DNA of 58,727 nucleotides from Deltaproteobacteria bacterium YD0425bin51 (GTDB taxonomy: Bacteria > Desulfobacterota > Desulfobacteria > Desulfobacterales > YD0425bin51): positions 1 through 58,727 of the forward strand of contig PDZS01000030.1 of NCBI GenBank assembly GCA_002753225.1. The letters run 5' to 3'. The notes beneath the pieces are model-generated. The model worked only from the letters and a program-made list of their open reading frames with translations, made no database searches and was not told the origin of the DNA. The position numbers were made by a program, and so were the translations under genes. Positions 18,157 through 27,362 of the stretch are shown piece by piece (the first letter of the stretch is position 1; every line of letters begins with the position of its first letter).

Positions 18157-18471
18157 TTATCCGTTTAATTCTTTTGATATTAAGTTTACTTGTTCCTTTA
18201 TCAAAGCAATACCTTCAGAAATCCCTTCAATGCTTTTTTTTCTGGCTTTTTCCTCAATTTGCCTCGCAATATCTGATAGTTCCATAAAACCAAGGTTTCC
18301 AGCGGCTCCTTTCAGGGAATGAGAAGCTTCAGATGCTAAAGTGGCATCACCTTTTTGAGCTGCTTCTTCTAATCTTTCGATATCTCCTGCAGCAGTATCA
18401 ACAATAAGTACTGCCAGTTCACGAAATTCATCTTCGTCTAACCCAAGATTTTCCGCTAATTCTTTAAACAT
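18157..18471 (-). CDS. Histidine phosphotransfer (Hpt) protein
   Basis: The 104-residue helical protein is a stand-alone Hpt domain with the phospho-histidine H51 in HSLKGAAGNLGF. Hpt proteins carry phosphate between receivers of hybrid kinases and response regulators. GGAG lies eight bases before the ATG. It is 11 bases upstream of the receiver-phosphatase gene, the obvious phosphate acceptor. The donor kinase is not in this cluster; the hybrid kinases at 41188-44252 are candidates only by being in the same window. Confidence 0.93.
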   Translation of the reverse strand: MFKELAENLGLDEDEFRELAVLIVDTAAGDIERLEEAAQKGDATLASEASHSLKGAAGNLGFMELSDIARQIEEKARKKSIEGISEGIALIKEQVNLISKELNG

Positions 18472-18500
18472 ATTTTTTTCTCCTTAAATTTAGTTATTAA

Positions 18501-18803
18501 TTACTGGATTTTGCTATGTATTATTTTTAGAATATTTTGTAAAGAGTTTTTATCACCTTTATTCCAAAGTATATATTTTGTTCTGCTGGTTTCCCCTGAT
18601 ACTATTTTGAGGGATGATTTTTTTGTTCCTAAATATTTTGATAGATATTCAATACACATTTTATTTGCACTGCCATCTACAGGAGGCGCAGTAATTTTAA
18701 TTTTAAGGGCATCTCCATGTATTCCCACTATTTCATTTTTTGAAGCTTTTGGTTGAACAAAAACCTTGAAAGTAATTCCTTCTGAATTTTCTTGAATAAA
18801 CAT
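18501..18803 (-). CDS. DUF167 / YggU-family protein
   Basis: This 100-residue protein matches the DUF167 (YggU) family: VFVQPKASKNEIVGIHGDAL, ITAPPVDGSANK and SLKIVSGETSRTK are the conserved strands and loops. The fold is small alpha/beta; the function is unknown. Its ATG shares one base with the stop of hldE (taATG), so the two are translated from one mRNA. Length is normal. Confidence 0.9.
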   Translation of the reverse strand: MFIQENSEGITFKVFVQPKASKNEIVGIHGDALKIKITAPPVDGSANKMCIEYLSKYLGTKKSSLKIVSGETSRTKYILWNKGDKNSLQNILKIIHSKIQ

Positions 18804-20248
18804 TAAATGCTATTTTGTTTTATGTTATTTATAATTTGTGTTGATGAAATATTTTCAGTTATTGGTATTAAAACAATTCTCCCCCCTATTTTTTCTACTA
18901 AATCACCACCAACAATTGTATCAGTTTTATAGTTGTTTCCTTTTGCAAGAATGTCAGGTTTAATGGTTTTAATAATTTCATGAAGATCTTTGCTTGAAAA
19001 TATTGTTACATGATCGATGCTGTCAATTGCTGAAAGAATTTTTATCCGATCACGCTCTGAAATTAAAGGTCTTCCTGGTCCTTTTAATTCTTTTATTGAT
19101 TCGTCATCATCAATTGCTACAATTAAAATATCTCCTAGTTTTTTTGAAGCTTCGAATAGCATTATATGACCTGCATGCAAAAGGTCAAAACAACCATTAG
19201 TCAAAACAATTGTTTTTTTCTTTTTTTTCAAATCTTGTGATATATGCTTTAATTCTGACAGATTTTTTTGTTTTTCTAAATTAAAAAAACTATATGGGTT
19301 TATAGCTTTTTCTAATTCTTCTCTTGATACTGTTGCTGTGCCAACTTTTCCAACTACTATACCTGCAGCTTTATTTGAAAGTGTTGCTGCATCTTCAAAA
19401 GAAGATCCAGTTCCTAAAGAAACAGCAAGTACTGCTACAACAGTGTCTCCAGCTCCAGAAACATCAAATACCTGTCGTGCTTCAGATTTTATTTTTACAG
19501 GAGATTCATTTCGTTCAAAAAGTACCATTCCATCTTTTCCACAAGTAATAATAAGCCTATCTATAGTTGTAGTTTCTAAGATTTTATTTGCTGCTTCGTT
19601 TAAAGATAGATCATCATAAATTTCAATATTTGTAGCAACTGCTGCTTCTTTTTTGTTTGGGGTAAGTATTGTAACATCATTATATTTTGTAAAATCAAGT
19701 CCCTTTGGATCAGCAATTGATATTTTATTATGCTTTTTGCAAAGTTTGGTAATTTTTTTTATCAAAGGAGGACTTATAACTCCTTTTGCATAGTCAGATA
19801 TTACAACAATATCAACATTTGGTATTATATTTTCTACAGAATTTACAAGTTTTTGAAAAATTTCATCAGATACAGGATGCTTTTTTTCCCTGTCAATTCT
19901 AACTATATGTTGACTTCCAGCTATTATTCTGGTTTTTCTTGTTGTTGGCCTATCTTGGGTTTCTATAATCCCTTCTGTATTTACTGAGAGTTTCTTCATA
20001 ATATCCATTAGAAGCTCTCCGCCTGAGCCTATTAAACCAACTGCTGCGACTTTTGCTCCTAGAGCTATTAAATTATTTACTACATTTCCAGCTCCTCCAA
20101 GTGTATATGTTTCATTTTTTACGTTAACAACTTGAACAGGAGCTTCAGGAGATATACGATCAACAGTCCCCCATATATATTCATCAAGCATTAAGTCGCC
20201 TACAACTAAAACTTTGCATTTATCAAATATGTTTAGATTAACATTCAT
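18803..20248 (-). CDS. hldE: Bifunctional heptose-7-phosphate kinase / heptose-1-phosphate adenylyltransferase
   Basis: The 481-residue cytoplasmic enzyme catalyses two steps in ADP-heptose synthesis for the LPS inner core. Residues ~1-325 are a ribokinase-like (PfkB) kinase with GGAGNVVNNLIALG, and FDVSGAGDTVVAVL carrying the catalytic aspartate. Residues ~345-478 are a cytidylyltransferase-like domain with TNGCFDLLHAGH (the HxGH motif) and ISERDRI. Full length matches E. coli HldE (RfaE), so both activities are expected. It implies a Gram-negative outer membrane with heptose-containing LPS. thrH ends two bases upstream. Confidence 0.96.
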   Translation of the reverse strand: MNVNLNIFDKCKVLVVGDLMLDEYIWGTVDRISPEAPVQVVNVKNETYTLGGAGNVVNNLIALGAKVAAVGLIGSGGELLMDIMKKLSVNTEGIIETQDRPTTRKTRIIAGSQHIVRIDREKKHPVSDEIFQKLVNSVENIIPNVDIVVISDYAKGVISPPLIKKITKLCKKHNKISIADPKGLDFTKYNDVTILTPNKKEAAVATNIEIYDDLSLNEAANKILETTTIDRLIITCGKDGMVLFERNESPVKIKSEARQVFDVSGAGDTVVAVLAVSLGTGSSFEDAATLSNKAAGIVVGKVGTATVSREELEKAINPYSFFNLEKQKNLSELKHISQDLKKKKKTIVLTNGCFDLLHAGHIMLFEASKKLGDILIVAIDDDESIKELKGPGRPLISERDRIKILSAIDSIDHVTIFSSKDLHEIIKTIKPDILAKGNNYKTDTIVGGDLVEKIGGRIVLIPITENISSTQIINNIKQNSI

Positions 20249-20249
20249 T

Positions 20250-20855
20250 TTATGTTCCTAATATATTTTGAATCAGATTTTTTAGCTCCATATAATCATA
20301 TAATACAGGAAAATCAGGATATTCATTTTTTATATTTTCAGGAGGTCTAAAAAGAATTTTATAGTCGCCCTCTTTTAACATATTAATATCATTATAGGAA
20401 TCACCCATTGCAATGATTTTATAATTTAAAGTTTTTAAAGCTTGAGCTACCTTTCGTTTACCATCGTTTTGGCGGAGTTTATATCCTTCTATAGTTCCGT
20501 TATCAGACAAAAGTAATGTGTTACAAAATAGAGTAGGATATCCTAACTTTGCCATAAGAGGTCCTGCAAACTGAGTAAATGTATCAGATACAATAATAAG
20601 CTGAGTATTTTCCCTTAACCAATTTATAAATTCTAAAGCTCCTGCTAAAGGCTCCATATTCGCAATAACCATTTGTATATCTTGCAGTTTAAGATTATGT
20701 TGTTTTAAAATTGAAATTCTTTTTTTCATGAGAACATCATAGTCTGGAATATCACGTGTTGTTAGTTTTAAATCTTCAATTCCTGTTTTTTTTGAAACAT
20801 TAATCCATATTTCTGGAACAAAAACACCTTCCAAATCAGAACATACTATTTTCAT
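20250..20855 (-). CDS. thrH: ThrH, phosphoserine phosphatase / homoserine phosphotransferase
   Basis: The 201-residue HAD enzyme closely follows Pseudomonas ThrH along its length: CSDLEGVFVPEIW, TRDIPDYDVLMKKR, VSDTFTQFAGPLM and AMGDSYNDINML are all in place. ThrH moves phosphate from phosphoserine to homoserine, or releases it, linking serine and threonine synthesis. The HAD nucleophile motif has DLE rather than DxD, as in ThrH. GGAG precedes the ATG by ten bases. The gene lies 13 bases after homoserine dehydrogenase, which makes its acceptor substrate; this context strongly supports the call. Confidence 0.94.
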   Translation of the reverse strand: MKIVCSDLEGVFVPEIWINVSKKTGIEDLKLTTRDIPDYDVLMKKRISILKQHNLKLQDIQMVIANMEPLAGALEFINWLRENTQLIIVSDTFTQFAGPLMAKLGYPTLFCNTLLLSDNGTIEGYKLRQNDGKRKVAQALKTLNYKIIAMGDSYNDINMLKEGDYKILFRPPENIKNEYPDFPVLYDYMELKNLIQNILGT

Positions 20856-20868
20856 AAATAAATAACTC

Positions 20869-22179
20869 CTACTTATCTTCTTCTTCGATTCTTATTAGAA
20901 CAGGTTTATCACAAACAATATTCAGTGAGGAAATTACATTAAATGCTTTTTTTACATCTGATTCCTTTGCAATGTGTGTAACCATTACAATTGGAACAGG
21001 TTCATTTGTTTTGCGGCTTTTCTGATTTACAGATTTTATACTTATGTTGTGTTCTCCTAAGATTCCAGATATTTTTGAGAGCACACCAGGTTGATCCAAT
21101 GCTGAGAATCTAAAATAATATTCTGTAACTATATCATCTATTGGAAGTATTGAGATATCTTTAACATATTCCATTTGATATGAAAGAAAAGGAACTCGTC
21201 CTTTTGAGTTGAATAAAATATTTCTAGATAAATCAACAATATCTGAGACAACAGCACTAGCAGTAGGCATCATTCCTGCTCCATATCCATAGAGCAAAAG
21301 ATCTCCTACAGCGTCTCCAGAAACTGTTATTGCATTCAAAGATCCATTTACACTTGATAAAAGATTATCAAAAGGGATCATAGTAGGATGTACTCTTGCT
21401 TCAATTCCAGTTTCTCTTTTTTTAGTAATGGCTAGAAGTTTTATCTTATACCCAAATTGTTTTGCAAACATTATGTCAATTGGCGTGATTTTAGTTATCC
21501 CTTCTATATAAATATCATTAAAGTTTATATTTATTCCATAAGCTAAGCTCATTAAAATAGATAGCTTATGAGCTGTATCAAATCCTTCTATGTCTAAAGT
21601 TGGGTCAGCTTCTGCAAATCCTTTTTTTTGGGCTTCTAAAAGCGCTTCTTGAAAAAGAGATTCCTTGTCTGTAATTTGTGTTAATATATAATTGCAGGTT
21701 CCATTTAAGATACCTGTCATTGCATATATTCTGTTCCCTACTAAAGCTTCTCTAAGTGCTTTAATTATAGGCATACAACCGCCAACACTAGCTTCAAATG
21801 CAATATCTACATTTTTCGCATATGCTTCTTTAAATATAGTTTTACCATGAGATGCAATCAAAGCCTTATTAGCAGTAACAACTTGTTTGCCATTTTTAAT
21901 TGCTTTCAAAATAACATCTTTTGCAATACCTTTGCCGCCAATCATTTCAACAATGATATCAATTTCTGGATCATCAACAACTTTTTGGGCATCATCTATA
22001 AAGACACCTTCTTCAAATTTAATTCCTCTATCTTTTTTAATATCAATATCTGCTACTCTTCGTAAAACTATTTCTGTTCCAAGCCTTTCTATTATAATAT
22101 CTTTATTTTCTAAAAGAAGCTTTGCAACTCCTGTTCCAACTGTTCCACACCCAATTAATCCTATATTAATTTTTCTCAT
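20869..22179 (-). CDS. hom: Homoserine dehydrogenase
   Basis: The 436-residue enzyme reduces aspartate semialdehyde to homoserine for threonine and methionine synthesis. The N-terminal Rossmann motif is [17 protein letters not shown], the catalytic domain shows [11 protein letters not shown] and [13 protein letters not shown], and residues ~350-436 form an ACT domain ([20 protein letters not shown]), the usual site of threonine feedback inhibition. The longest frame starts at 22269 inside the upstream gene, but its first 30 residues are not homologous. The ATG at 22179 follows GGAG at ten bases and overlaps the aminotransferase end by 14 bases. It forms an operon with thrH. Confidence 0.95.
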   Translation of the reverse strand: MRKINIGLIGCGTVGTGVAKLLLENKDIIIERLGTEIVLRRVADIDIKKDRGIKFEEGVFIDDAQKVVDDPEIDIIVEMIGGKGIAKDVILKAIKNGKQVVTANKALIASHGKTIFKEAYAKNVDIAFEASVGGCMPIIKALREALVGNRIYAMTGILNGTCNYILTQITDKESLFQEALLEAQKKGFAEADPTLDIEGFDTAHKLSILMSLAYGININFNDIYIEGITKITPIDIMFAKQFGYKIKLLAITKKRETGIEARVHPTMIPFDNLLSSVNGSLNAITVSGDAVGDLLLYGYGAGMMPTASAVVSDIVDLSRNILFNSKGRVPFLSYQMEYVKDISILPIDDIVTEYYFRFSALDQPGVLSKISGILGEHNISIKSVNQKSRKTNEPVPIVMVTHIAKESDVKKAFNVISSLNIVCDKPVLIRIEEEDK

Positions 22180-23371
22180 AAGCTTTAAGCTCCTGCTCTG
22201 ATTTTTCCATGACCTTTTTAATTCCTCTGATTGCTTGATTAGTACGCATTTTGTTTTCAATAAGAGCAAATCTTACGTATTCATCACCATATTCTCCAAA
22301 TCCAAGTCCAGGGGACACAGCAACTTCTGCCTCTTTTATCAAAAATTTTGAAAATTCAACTGAACCCATATGTATAAATCTTTCTGGAATTTTTGCCCAA
22401 ACAAACATTGTACCTTTTGGTGGAGTAATATGCCATCCTATTCTATTTAAACCTGCAATAAGTGTATCTCGTCTTGAGCAATATAGGTTTCTTATATCTC
22501 CTACGCAATCTTGAGGACCATTTAATGCAATAATAGATGCAATTTGAACAGGCTGAAAATTACCATAATCAAGATAACTTTTAATCCTTTTCAGCGCAGC
22601 TATAGCATCTTTATTGCCAACACAAAATCCGACCCTCCAGCCTGCCATATTATAGCTTTTAGATAAAGAAAAAAATTCAACACCTACATCTTTTGCTCCT
22701 TTTGCCTGTAAAAAACTTGGGGCTGTATAACCATCATATACTAAATCAGCATAAGCAAAATCATGAATAACAAGTATATCGTGGGCTTTTGCATAGTCTA
22801 CGATTTTTTGAAAAAAATTAAGATCAACAACTTCAGTAGTTGGATTATGAGGATAAGATATTATAAGGACTTTTGGTTTAGGCCATGTTTGTTTTGTTGC
22901 ATGCATTAAATTTTCAAAAAAGTTACACTCAGGACCAACTGGAACCCCTCTAACGTCACCTCCGGCAATAATTGCTGAATAGGGATGTATGGGATATGTT
23001 GGTGTAGGTGTAAAAACTACATCTCCAGGTCTTATAGTTACAAGAATAAGATGAGATAATCCTTCTTTTACTCCTATAGTAACTATTGCTTCTGTATCTG
23101 GATTAATATCAACATCAAATCTTCTTTTATACCAGTTTGCGATAGCAAGTCTTAATTTAGTTATACCCATAGATGCTGAATATTTATGATTATGAGGTTT
23201 TCTTGCAGCTTCTACAAGTTTTTCAACAATGTGTTCTGGCGTTCCCATGTCAGGATTTCCCATACCAAGATCAACAATATCTTTTCCTGCATGTCTCTCT
23301 TGCATTTTTAATTCTGTAACTTGTGAAAAAACATATGGTGGCAATCGATCTAATCTTGCAAATTTATTCAT
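22166..23371 (-). CDS. Fold-type I PLP aminotransferase (AlaC / aspartate-type)
   Basis: The 401-residue enzyme is a class I/II aminotransferase. Features are [13 protein letters not shown] at the N-terminus, [12 protein letters not shown] around the substrate loop, the lysine that binds PLP in [15 protein letters not shown], and FVWAKIPE near the C-terminus. It most resembles the AlaC/YfdZ alanine transaminases and related aspartate aminotransferases. As first gene of an operon with hom and thrH, it may supply aspartate or handle amino-acid nitrogen; substrate is not certain. GAGG precedes the ATG, and a sigma70-like promoter lies at 23419-23447. Confidence 0.9.
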   Translation of the reverse strand: MNKFARLDRLPPYVFSQVTELKMQERHAGKDIVDLGMGNPDMGTPEHIVEKLVEAARKPHNHKYSASMGITKLRLAIANWYKRRFDVDINPDTEAIVTIGVKEGLSHLILVTIRPGDVVFTPTPTYPIHPYSAIIAGGDVRGVPVGPECNFFENLMHATKQTWPKPKVLIISYPHNPTTEVVDLNFFQKIVDYAKAHDILVIHDFAYADLVYDGYTAPSFLQAKGAKDVGVEFFSLSKSYNMAGWRVGFCVGNKDAIAALKRIKSYLDYGNFQPVQIASIIALNGPQDCVGDIRNLYCSRRDTLIAGLNRIGWHITPPKGTMFVWAKIPERFIHMGSVEFSKFLIKEAEVAVSPGLGFGEYGDEYVRFALIENKMRTNQAIRGIKKVMEKSEQELKAYEKN

Positions 23372-23418
23372 GAATTTGAATCCTCAGTTAGTAATTTTAT
23401 AACATAGAAAATATATAA

Positions 23419-23447
23419 TTCTTACAATACGAAATGGTTTATGTCAA
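23419..23447 (-). promoter_or_regulatory. Sigma70-type promoter for the aminotransferase-hom-thrH operon
   Basis: On the minus strand TTGACA (23447-23442) is followed after 17 bases by TAAGAA (23424-23419), a perfect -35 and a 4/6 -10. It lies about 48 bases before the ATG at 23371. It is arranged back-to-back with the purM promoter. Confidence 0.55.
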
Positions 23448-23456
23448 AAAAATATT

Positions 23457-23485
23457 TTGACTTTTAATCCCATACGATTTAAATT
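23457..23485 (+). promoter_or_regulatory. Sigma70-type promoter for purM
   Basis: TTGACT (23457-23462), a 17-base spacer and TAAATT (23480-23485) precede purM by 45 bases. The spacing is ideal and each box differs from consensus by one base. Confidence 0.6.
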
Positions 23486-23530
23486 CCAAAAGATTTTCTA
23501 AGGTTAACAAAGAAGAAAAGGAAGTTACAT

Positions 23531-24574
23531 ATGACCAAATCATTAACTTATGCAGAAGCAGGTGTTGATATAGACAAGGCGTCTAATTTTGTAAGCAAAA
23601 TCAAGGAGCTTGCAAAACAGACTCCACAATCAGGAGTAATAGGTGAGATAGGAGGATTTGGCGGATTATTTGCCTTAAATATGACAAATATGGAGAATCC
23701 TGTTCTCGTAAGTTCAACAGATGGTGTAGGTACAAAATTAAAAATAGCTTTTATGATGAACAAACATGATACCATAGGAATTGACCTTGTTGCCATGTGC
23801 GTTAATGATATAGCTGTACAAGGAGCAAAACCACTATTTTTTTTAGATTATCTTGCTATGGGAAAATTGAATAACGAAGTTGCTACTGAAATAATTAAAG
23901 GAATTGTAGAAGGATGCAAGATAGCTAATTGCGCTTTAATAGGTGGTGAAACGGCTGAAATGCCAGGTATGTATAAAGCTAATGAATATGATCTAGCCGG
24001 CTTTGTTGTGGGAATTGCAGACAATAATAAAATCATTGATGGCTCAGAAATACGTGTTGGAGATAAAATTGTTGGTATTACATCTAGTGGACTTCATAGC
24101 AATGGTTATTCATTAGTTCGTAGAATTTGTTTTGATATTTTAAAGCTTGATATTGATTCCTATATTCCTGATCTGGGACGTACTTTGGGAGAAGAGCTTT
24201 TAACGCCAACCAAAATTTATTCTGAACTTGTAAGGCTTCTTATACGTGACCTTCCAATTCGTGGACTTGCACATATAACAGGTGGAGGTATTTCTGAAAA
24301 TATTGTTAGAATTATTCCAAAACCATGTAAAGTAGTTATACAAAAGGGAAGTTGGGAGATACCTCCAGTTTTCAAGTTTCTTCAGAATTCAGGAAAAATA
24401 TCAGAAAAAGAAATGATGAGGACATTTAATAATGGTATTGGTCTTATTGCAGTTGTCCCCCAGGATTATGCAGAAGATATAGTAAGCCGTATTTCGGGAA
24501 TGAAGGAAAAAGCTTACGTTATTGGGGAGATAGTAAAAAGGGATAAGAGTAAGGCATTGTTTAATATGGTTTAA
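23531..24574 (+). CDS. purM: Phosphoribosylformylglycinamidine cyclo-ligase (AIR synthetase)
   Basis: The 347-residue enzyme closes the imidazole ring in purine synthesis, converting FGAM to AIR with ATP. Diagnostic stretches are LTYAEAGVDIDKASNFV, LVSSTDGVGTKLKIAF, DLVAMCVNDI, GGETAEMPGMY and GLAHITGGGISENI, all typical of PurM. Length is normal. The ribosome site is AAGGAA. It is followed at five bases by the WecA-like fusion gene. Confidence 0.97.
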   Translation: MTKSLTYAEAGVDIDKASNFVSKIKELAKQTPQSGVIGEIGGFGGLFALNMTNMENPVLVSSTDGVGTKLKIAFMMNKHDTIGIDLVAMCVNDIAVQGAKPLFFLDYLAMGKLNNEVATEIIKGIVEGCKIANCALIGGETAEMPGMYKANEYDLAGFVVGIADNNKIIDGSEIRVGDKIVGITSSGLHSNGYSLVRRICFDILKLDIDSYIPDLGRTLGEELLTPTKIYSELVRLLIRDLPIRGLAHITGGGISENIVRIIPKPCKVVIQKGSWEIPPVFKFLQNSGKISEKEMMRTFNNGIGLIAVVPQDYAEDIVSRISGMKEKAYVIGEIVKRDKSKALFNMV

Positions 24575-24579
24575 TTGCT

Positions 24580-26364
24580 GTGTTATATCTATGTTATTTT
24601 TCTTTATCTTTTATTTTGTGTTTCTCCATTACACCATTTGTTCGTTACATAGCAGGTCAAAAAGGATGGGTAGCACAACCTAGAAAAGATAGGTGGCATA
24701 AAAAACCTACTGCACTGATGGGAGGTATTGCTATTTATATAGCCATCTCCCTCCCCCTTTTTTTCTTATGTCTTACAACTTCTGGTTCAGTTTATCCTGT
24801 TGCTTGGAGCGGGATAACCCTTTTATTCATATTAGGTGTACTAGATGATTTTATTCGCCTGAAACCTCAAAGCAAATTAATTGGTCAAATACTAGTTGCA
24901 TCAATGGTTACTTTTTTTAATTTTAGATTCCATTGGTTTAATTCCCTTACCATTGATACTATTATAACTATTGTTTGGATTGTAGGAGTTACTAATGCCT
25001 TAAATTTAATAGATAATATGGATGGGCTATGTGCTGGAGTTGGTTTTATATCAGGGTTTTGTCTAAGCCTTCTATATATGGGAAATTTCCCAGAGCCTTT
25101 GATTTTAGCTTTAATACTTGCTGGAGCTACTCTTGCTTTTTTATTTTTTAACTTTAATCCAGCATCCATTTTTATGGGAGATTGCGGAAGCTTAATAATT
25201 GGTTTTACACTTTCTTTTTTAACCTTGATTTATCCGGCACATGCTAAAAACATAAATCCTATTTCCATGTATGCTGTCCCTCTTCTTATACTTCTTGTTC
25301 CTATTTTTGATACAACCCTTGTAACATTGATAAGATTACTTAGCGGAAGGAAAGCTTCTCAAGGAGGAAGAGATCATACGTCACACAGATTGGTTCTCAT
25401 GGGTTTTTCTGAAAAGAAAGCAGTATCTTTTTTATATGGTATAACTTTAATTTCAGGTGTTTCATCTGTTTTTGTGAGTAAAAGCGATTCCCTTACATCC
25501 CCTGCTGTAATTATTCCAGTGTTTTTATCTATCATACTTATGGGAGTTTATTTATCGCAAATTAGAGTTTATCCCGAAAAGGAGTTTTCAGTTCTACGTG
25601 ATAAATCTTATACTCCAATTCTTATAGAACTTACCTATAAACGCCAGCTTTTGCTTGTAATCCTTGATTTTTGTATAATTTCTTTTGCTTACTATCTTTC
25701 TTATCGCCTTAGGTTTGATTCTAATGCTTTTCCATTTTATTTCAAGGTGTTCTTGAGATCTCTTCCTGCAATTATTGCATGCAAATTCATTGCATTTTTT
25801 GTTATTGGAATATACAGAGGGATATGGACTTTTTTAAGTTCAAACGATGGTTTTGTTTATTTGAAGGCTTCTTTTGCTGCTACTGTTTTGTCTGTTGTTT
25901 GCGTAACTTTCATCTATCGCTTTCAAAGCTTTTCTAAAGGTATTTTTTTAATTGATTTTCTTTTAACAACAGGATTTATTTTGTTCTCTCGTTTTTCTTT
26001 CAGATTTTTTGATGAAACAATAAAAAGAAGAACATTATCTGGAGATTTGGTATTAATATATGGAGCTGGAAGGGGAGGGGAGATACTTTTAAGAGAGATT
26101 TTGAATAATAAAAGTTTGAATATAAAGCCTTTAGGATTTATTGATGATAATACCTTAAAAGTAGGTAAAAGTATCTATGGTTATTCTGTCATGGGAACAT
26201 TTAACGATATAGAAGCAATACATAAAAAAAATAATATTTCTGGCATACTTATTTCTTTTCATGATAAGGACAATGACAGATTTGATAAAATTAAATTATT
26301 TTGCAAGGAAAATGAATTGTTTTTGAAATGTTTTTCAGTTCATCTTGAAGAGATTGATTTATGA
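24580..26364 (+). CDS. Fusion of WecA/MraY-type sugar-phosphate transferase and CapD-like N-terminal region
   Basis: The 594-residue membrane protein joins two modules. Residues ~1-330 are a polyprenyl-phosphate sugar-1-phosphate transferase (WecA/RfbD type) with DDFIRLKPQSK, LNLIDNMDGLCAG, FMGDCGSL and GGRDHTSHRLV, the metal and UDP-binding motifs, among about ten helices. Residues ~345-480 are four membrane helices like those preceding CapD/PglF/WbpM dehydratases. Residues ~490-594 hold a Rossmann domain with LIYGAGRGGEILLRE. The catalytic SDR dehydratase that normally follows is absent. The start is GTG with no clear ribosome site, suggesting coupling to purM. The N-terminal function (initiating glycan on undecaprenyl phosphate) is likely; the role of the C-terminal half is unknown. 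Confidence 0.9.
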   Translation: MLYLCYFSLSFILCFSITPFVRYIAGQKGWVAQPRKDRWHKKPTALMGGIAIYIAISLPLFFLCLTTSGSVYPVAWSGITLLFILGVLDDFIRLKPQSKLIGQILVASMVTFFNFRFHWFNSLTIDTIITIVWIVGVTNALNLIDNMDGLCAGVGFISGFCLSLLYMGNFPEPLILALILAGATLAFLFFNFNPASIFMGDCGSLIIGFTLSFLTLIYPAHAKNINPISMYAVPLLILLVPIFDTTLVTLIRLLSGRKASQGGRDHTSHRLVLMGFSEKKAVSFLYGITLISGVSSVFVSKSDSLTSPAVIIPVFLSIILMGVYLSQIRVYPEKEFSVLRDKSYTPILIELTYKRQLLLVILDFCIISFAYYLSYRLRFDSNAFPFYFKVFLRSLPAIIACKFIAFFVIGIYRGIWTFLSSNDGFVYLKASFAATVLSVVCVTFIYRFQSFSKGIFLIDFLLTTGFILFSRFSFRFFDETIKRRTLSGDLVLIYGAGRGGEILLREILNNKSLNIKPLGFIDDNTLKVGKSIYGYSVMGTFNDIEAIHKKNNISGILISFHDKDNDRFDKIKLFCKENELFLKCFSVHLEEIDL

Positions 26365-27362
26365 TTGTGCTTGGTATTGAGAGTTCATGCGATGAGTCAG
26401 GGGCAGCTATTGTTTGTGATGGAATAAAAATTTTATCATCAGTTGTCTATTCTCAGATTTCTACACATGCTCCATATGGTGGTGTTGTGCCGGAGCTTGC
26501 TGCAAGAAAACATATGGAAGCTATAGTTCCAGTTGTTAGTGAAGCAATACAAAAAGCAGGCATATCTCCAAAACAGATTGATGCTGTTTCTGTAACCCAG
26601 GGACCAGGTCTTATTGGCTCTCTTCTCGTTGGCTTTTCCTTTGCAAAGGCATATGCCTTTGCCCTTGGTATCCCATGGATTGGTGTAAACCATTTATATG
26701 GACATATTTCTGCACTTAATCTAGAGGATAATTCTCCCGATTTTCCATTTGTTGTACTATTAGTTTCTGGAGGTCATACAAGCATATATTATGTAAAATC
26801 AAATACAGATATTGAAATATTGGGTCACACTTTAGATGATGCTGCAGGCGAAGCTTTTGATAAAGGCGCAAAAATTTTAGGGCTTGGCTATCCTGGCGGA
26901 ATTATCATAGATAATATTTCAAAACAGGGAGATAAAAATAAAATTTTATTCCCAAGAGTATATTTAGACAAATCATTATTTGATTTTAGCTTCAGCGGTA
27001 TTAAAACATCAATTAACAGATATGTTCAAAATAATCAGACTATTTACAAGGAACAACTTTTCGATATTGCAGCTTCTTTTCAAGAAGCAATAGTTGATGT
27101 TCTATCCTTTAAATTAATAAATGCAGCAATTAAAAAACAATGTGAACGTATTGCAATAGTTGGAGGAGTTGCTGCAAATAGCAGGTTAAGGGATAGAGTA
27201 AAAGATGATGCTAAAAAACATGGTTTTTCTGTCTATATCCCTTCGCCGTCTCTTTGTGGGGATAATGCTGCAATGATAGCTGCAAATGGCTACCATTATT
27301 TAAAAGAAGGGGGGCGATCAAACCTCACAGACGACGTGTTTTCAAAAGTTCTAGTTGGTTAA
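26361..27362 (+). CDS. tsaD: tRNA N6-threonylcarbamoyladenosine transferase subunit
   Basis: The 333-residue protein is the Kae1/Qri7/YgjD family enzyme that transfers threonylcarbamoyl to A37 of ANN-decoding tRNAs with TsaB and TsaE. Landmarks are LGIESSCDESGAAIV, the metal site in HMEAIVPVV and NHLYGHISAL, LVSGGHTSIYYV and GGVAANSRLRD. Length is normal. It overlaps the upstream glycosyltransferase gene by ATGA and the convergent nagZ by 12 bases at the 3' end. tRNA modification also appears at 48357-50620, where MtaB acts on the same t6A residue. Confidence 0.97.
   Translation: MIVLGIESSCDESGAAIVCDGIKILSSVVYSQISTHAPYGGVVPELAARKHMEAIVPVVSEAIQKAGISPKQIDAVSVTQGPGLIGSLLVGFSFAKAYAFALGIPWIGVNHLYGHISALNLEDNSPDFPFVVLLVSGGHTSIYYVKSNTDIEILGHTLDDAAGEAFDKGAKILGLGYPGGIIIDNISKQGDKNKILFPRVYLDKSLFDFSFSGIKTSINRYVQNNQTIYKEQLFDIAASFQEAIVDVLSFKLINAAIKKQCERIAIVGGVAANSRLRDRVKDDAKKHGFSVYIPSPSLCGDNAAMIAANGYHYLKEGGRSNLTDDVFSKVLVG

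Noticed and set aside
22180..22269. 30-residue N-terminal extension of homoserine dehydrogenase
   Set aside because: It overlaps the aminotransferase gene and has no similarity to the family; a normal start with GGAG is at 22179.
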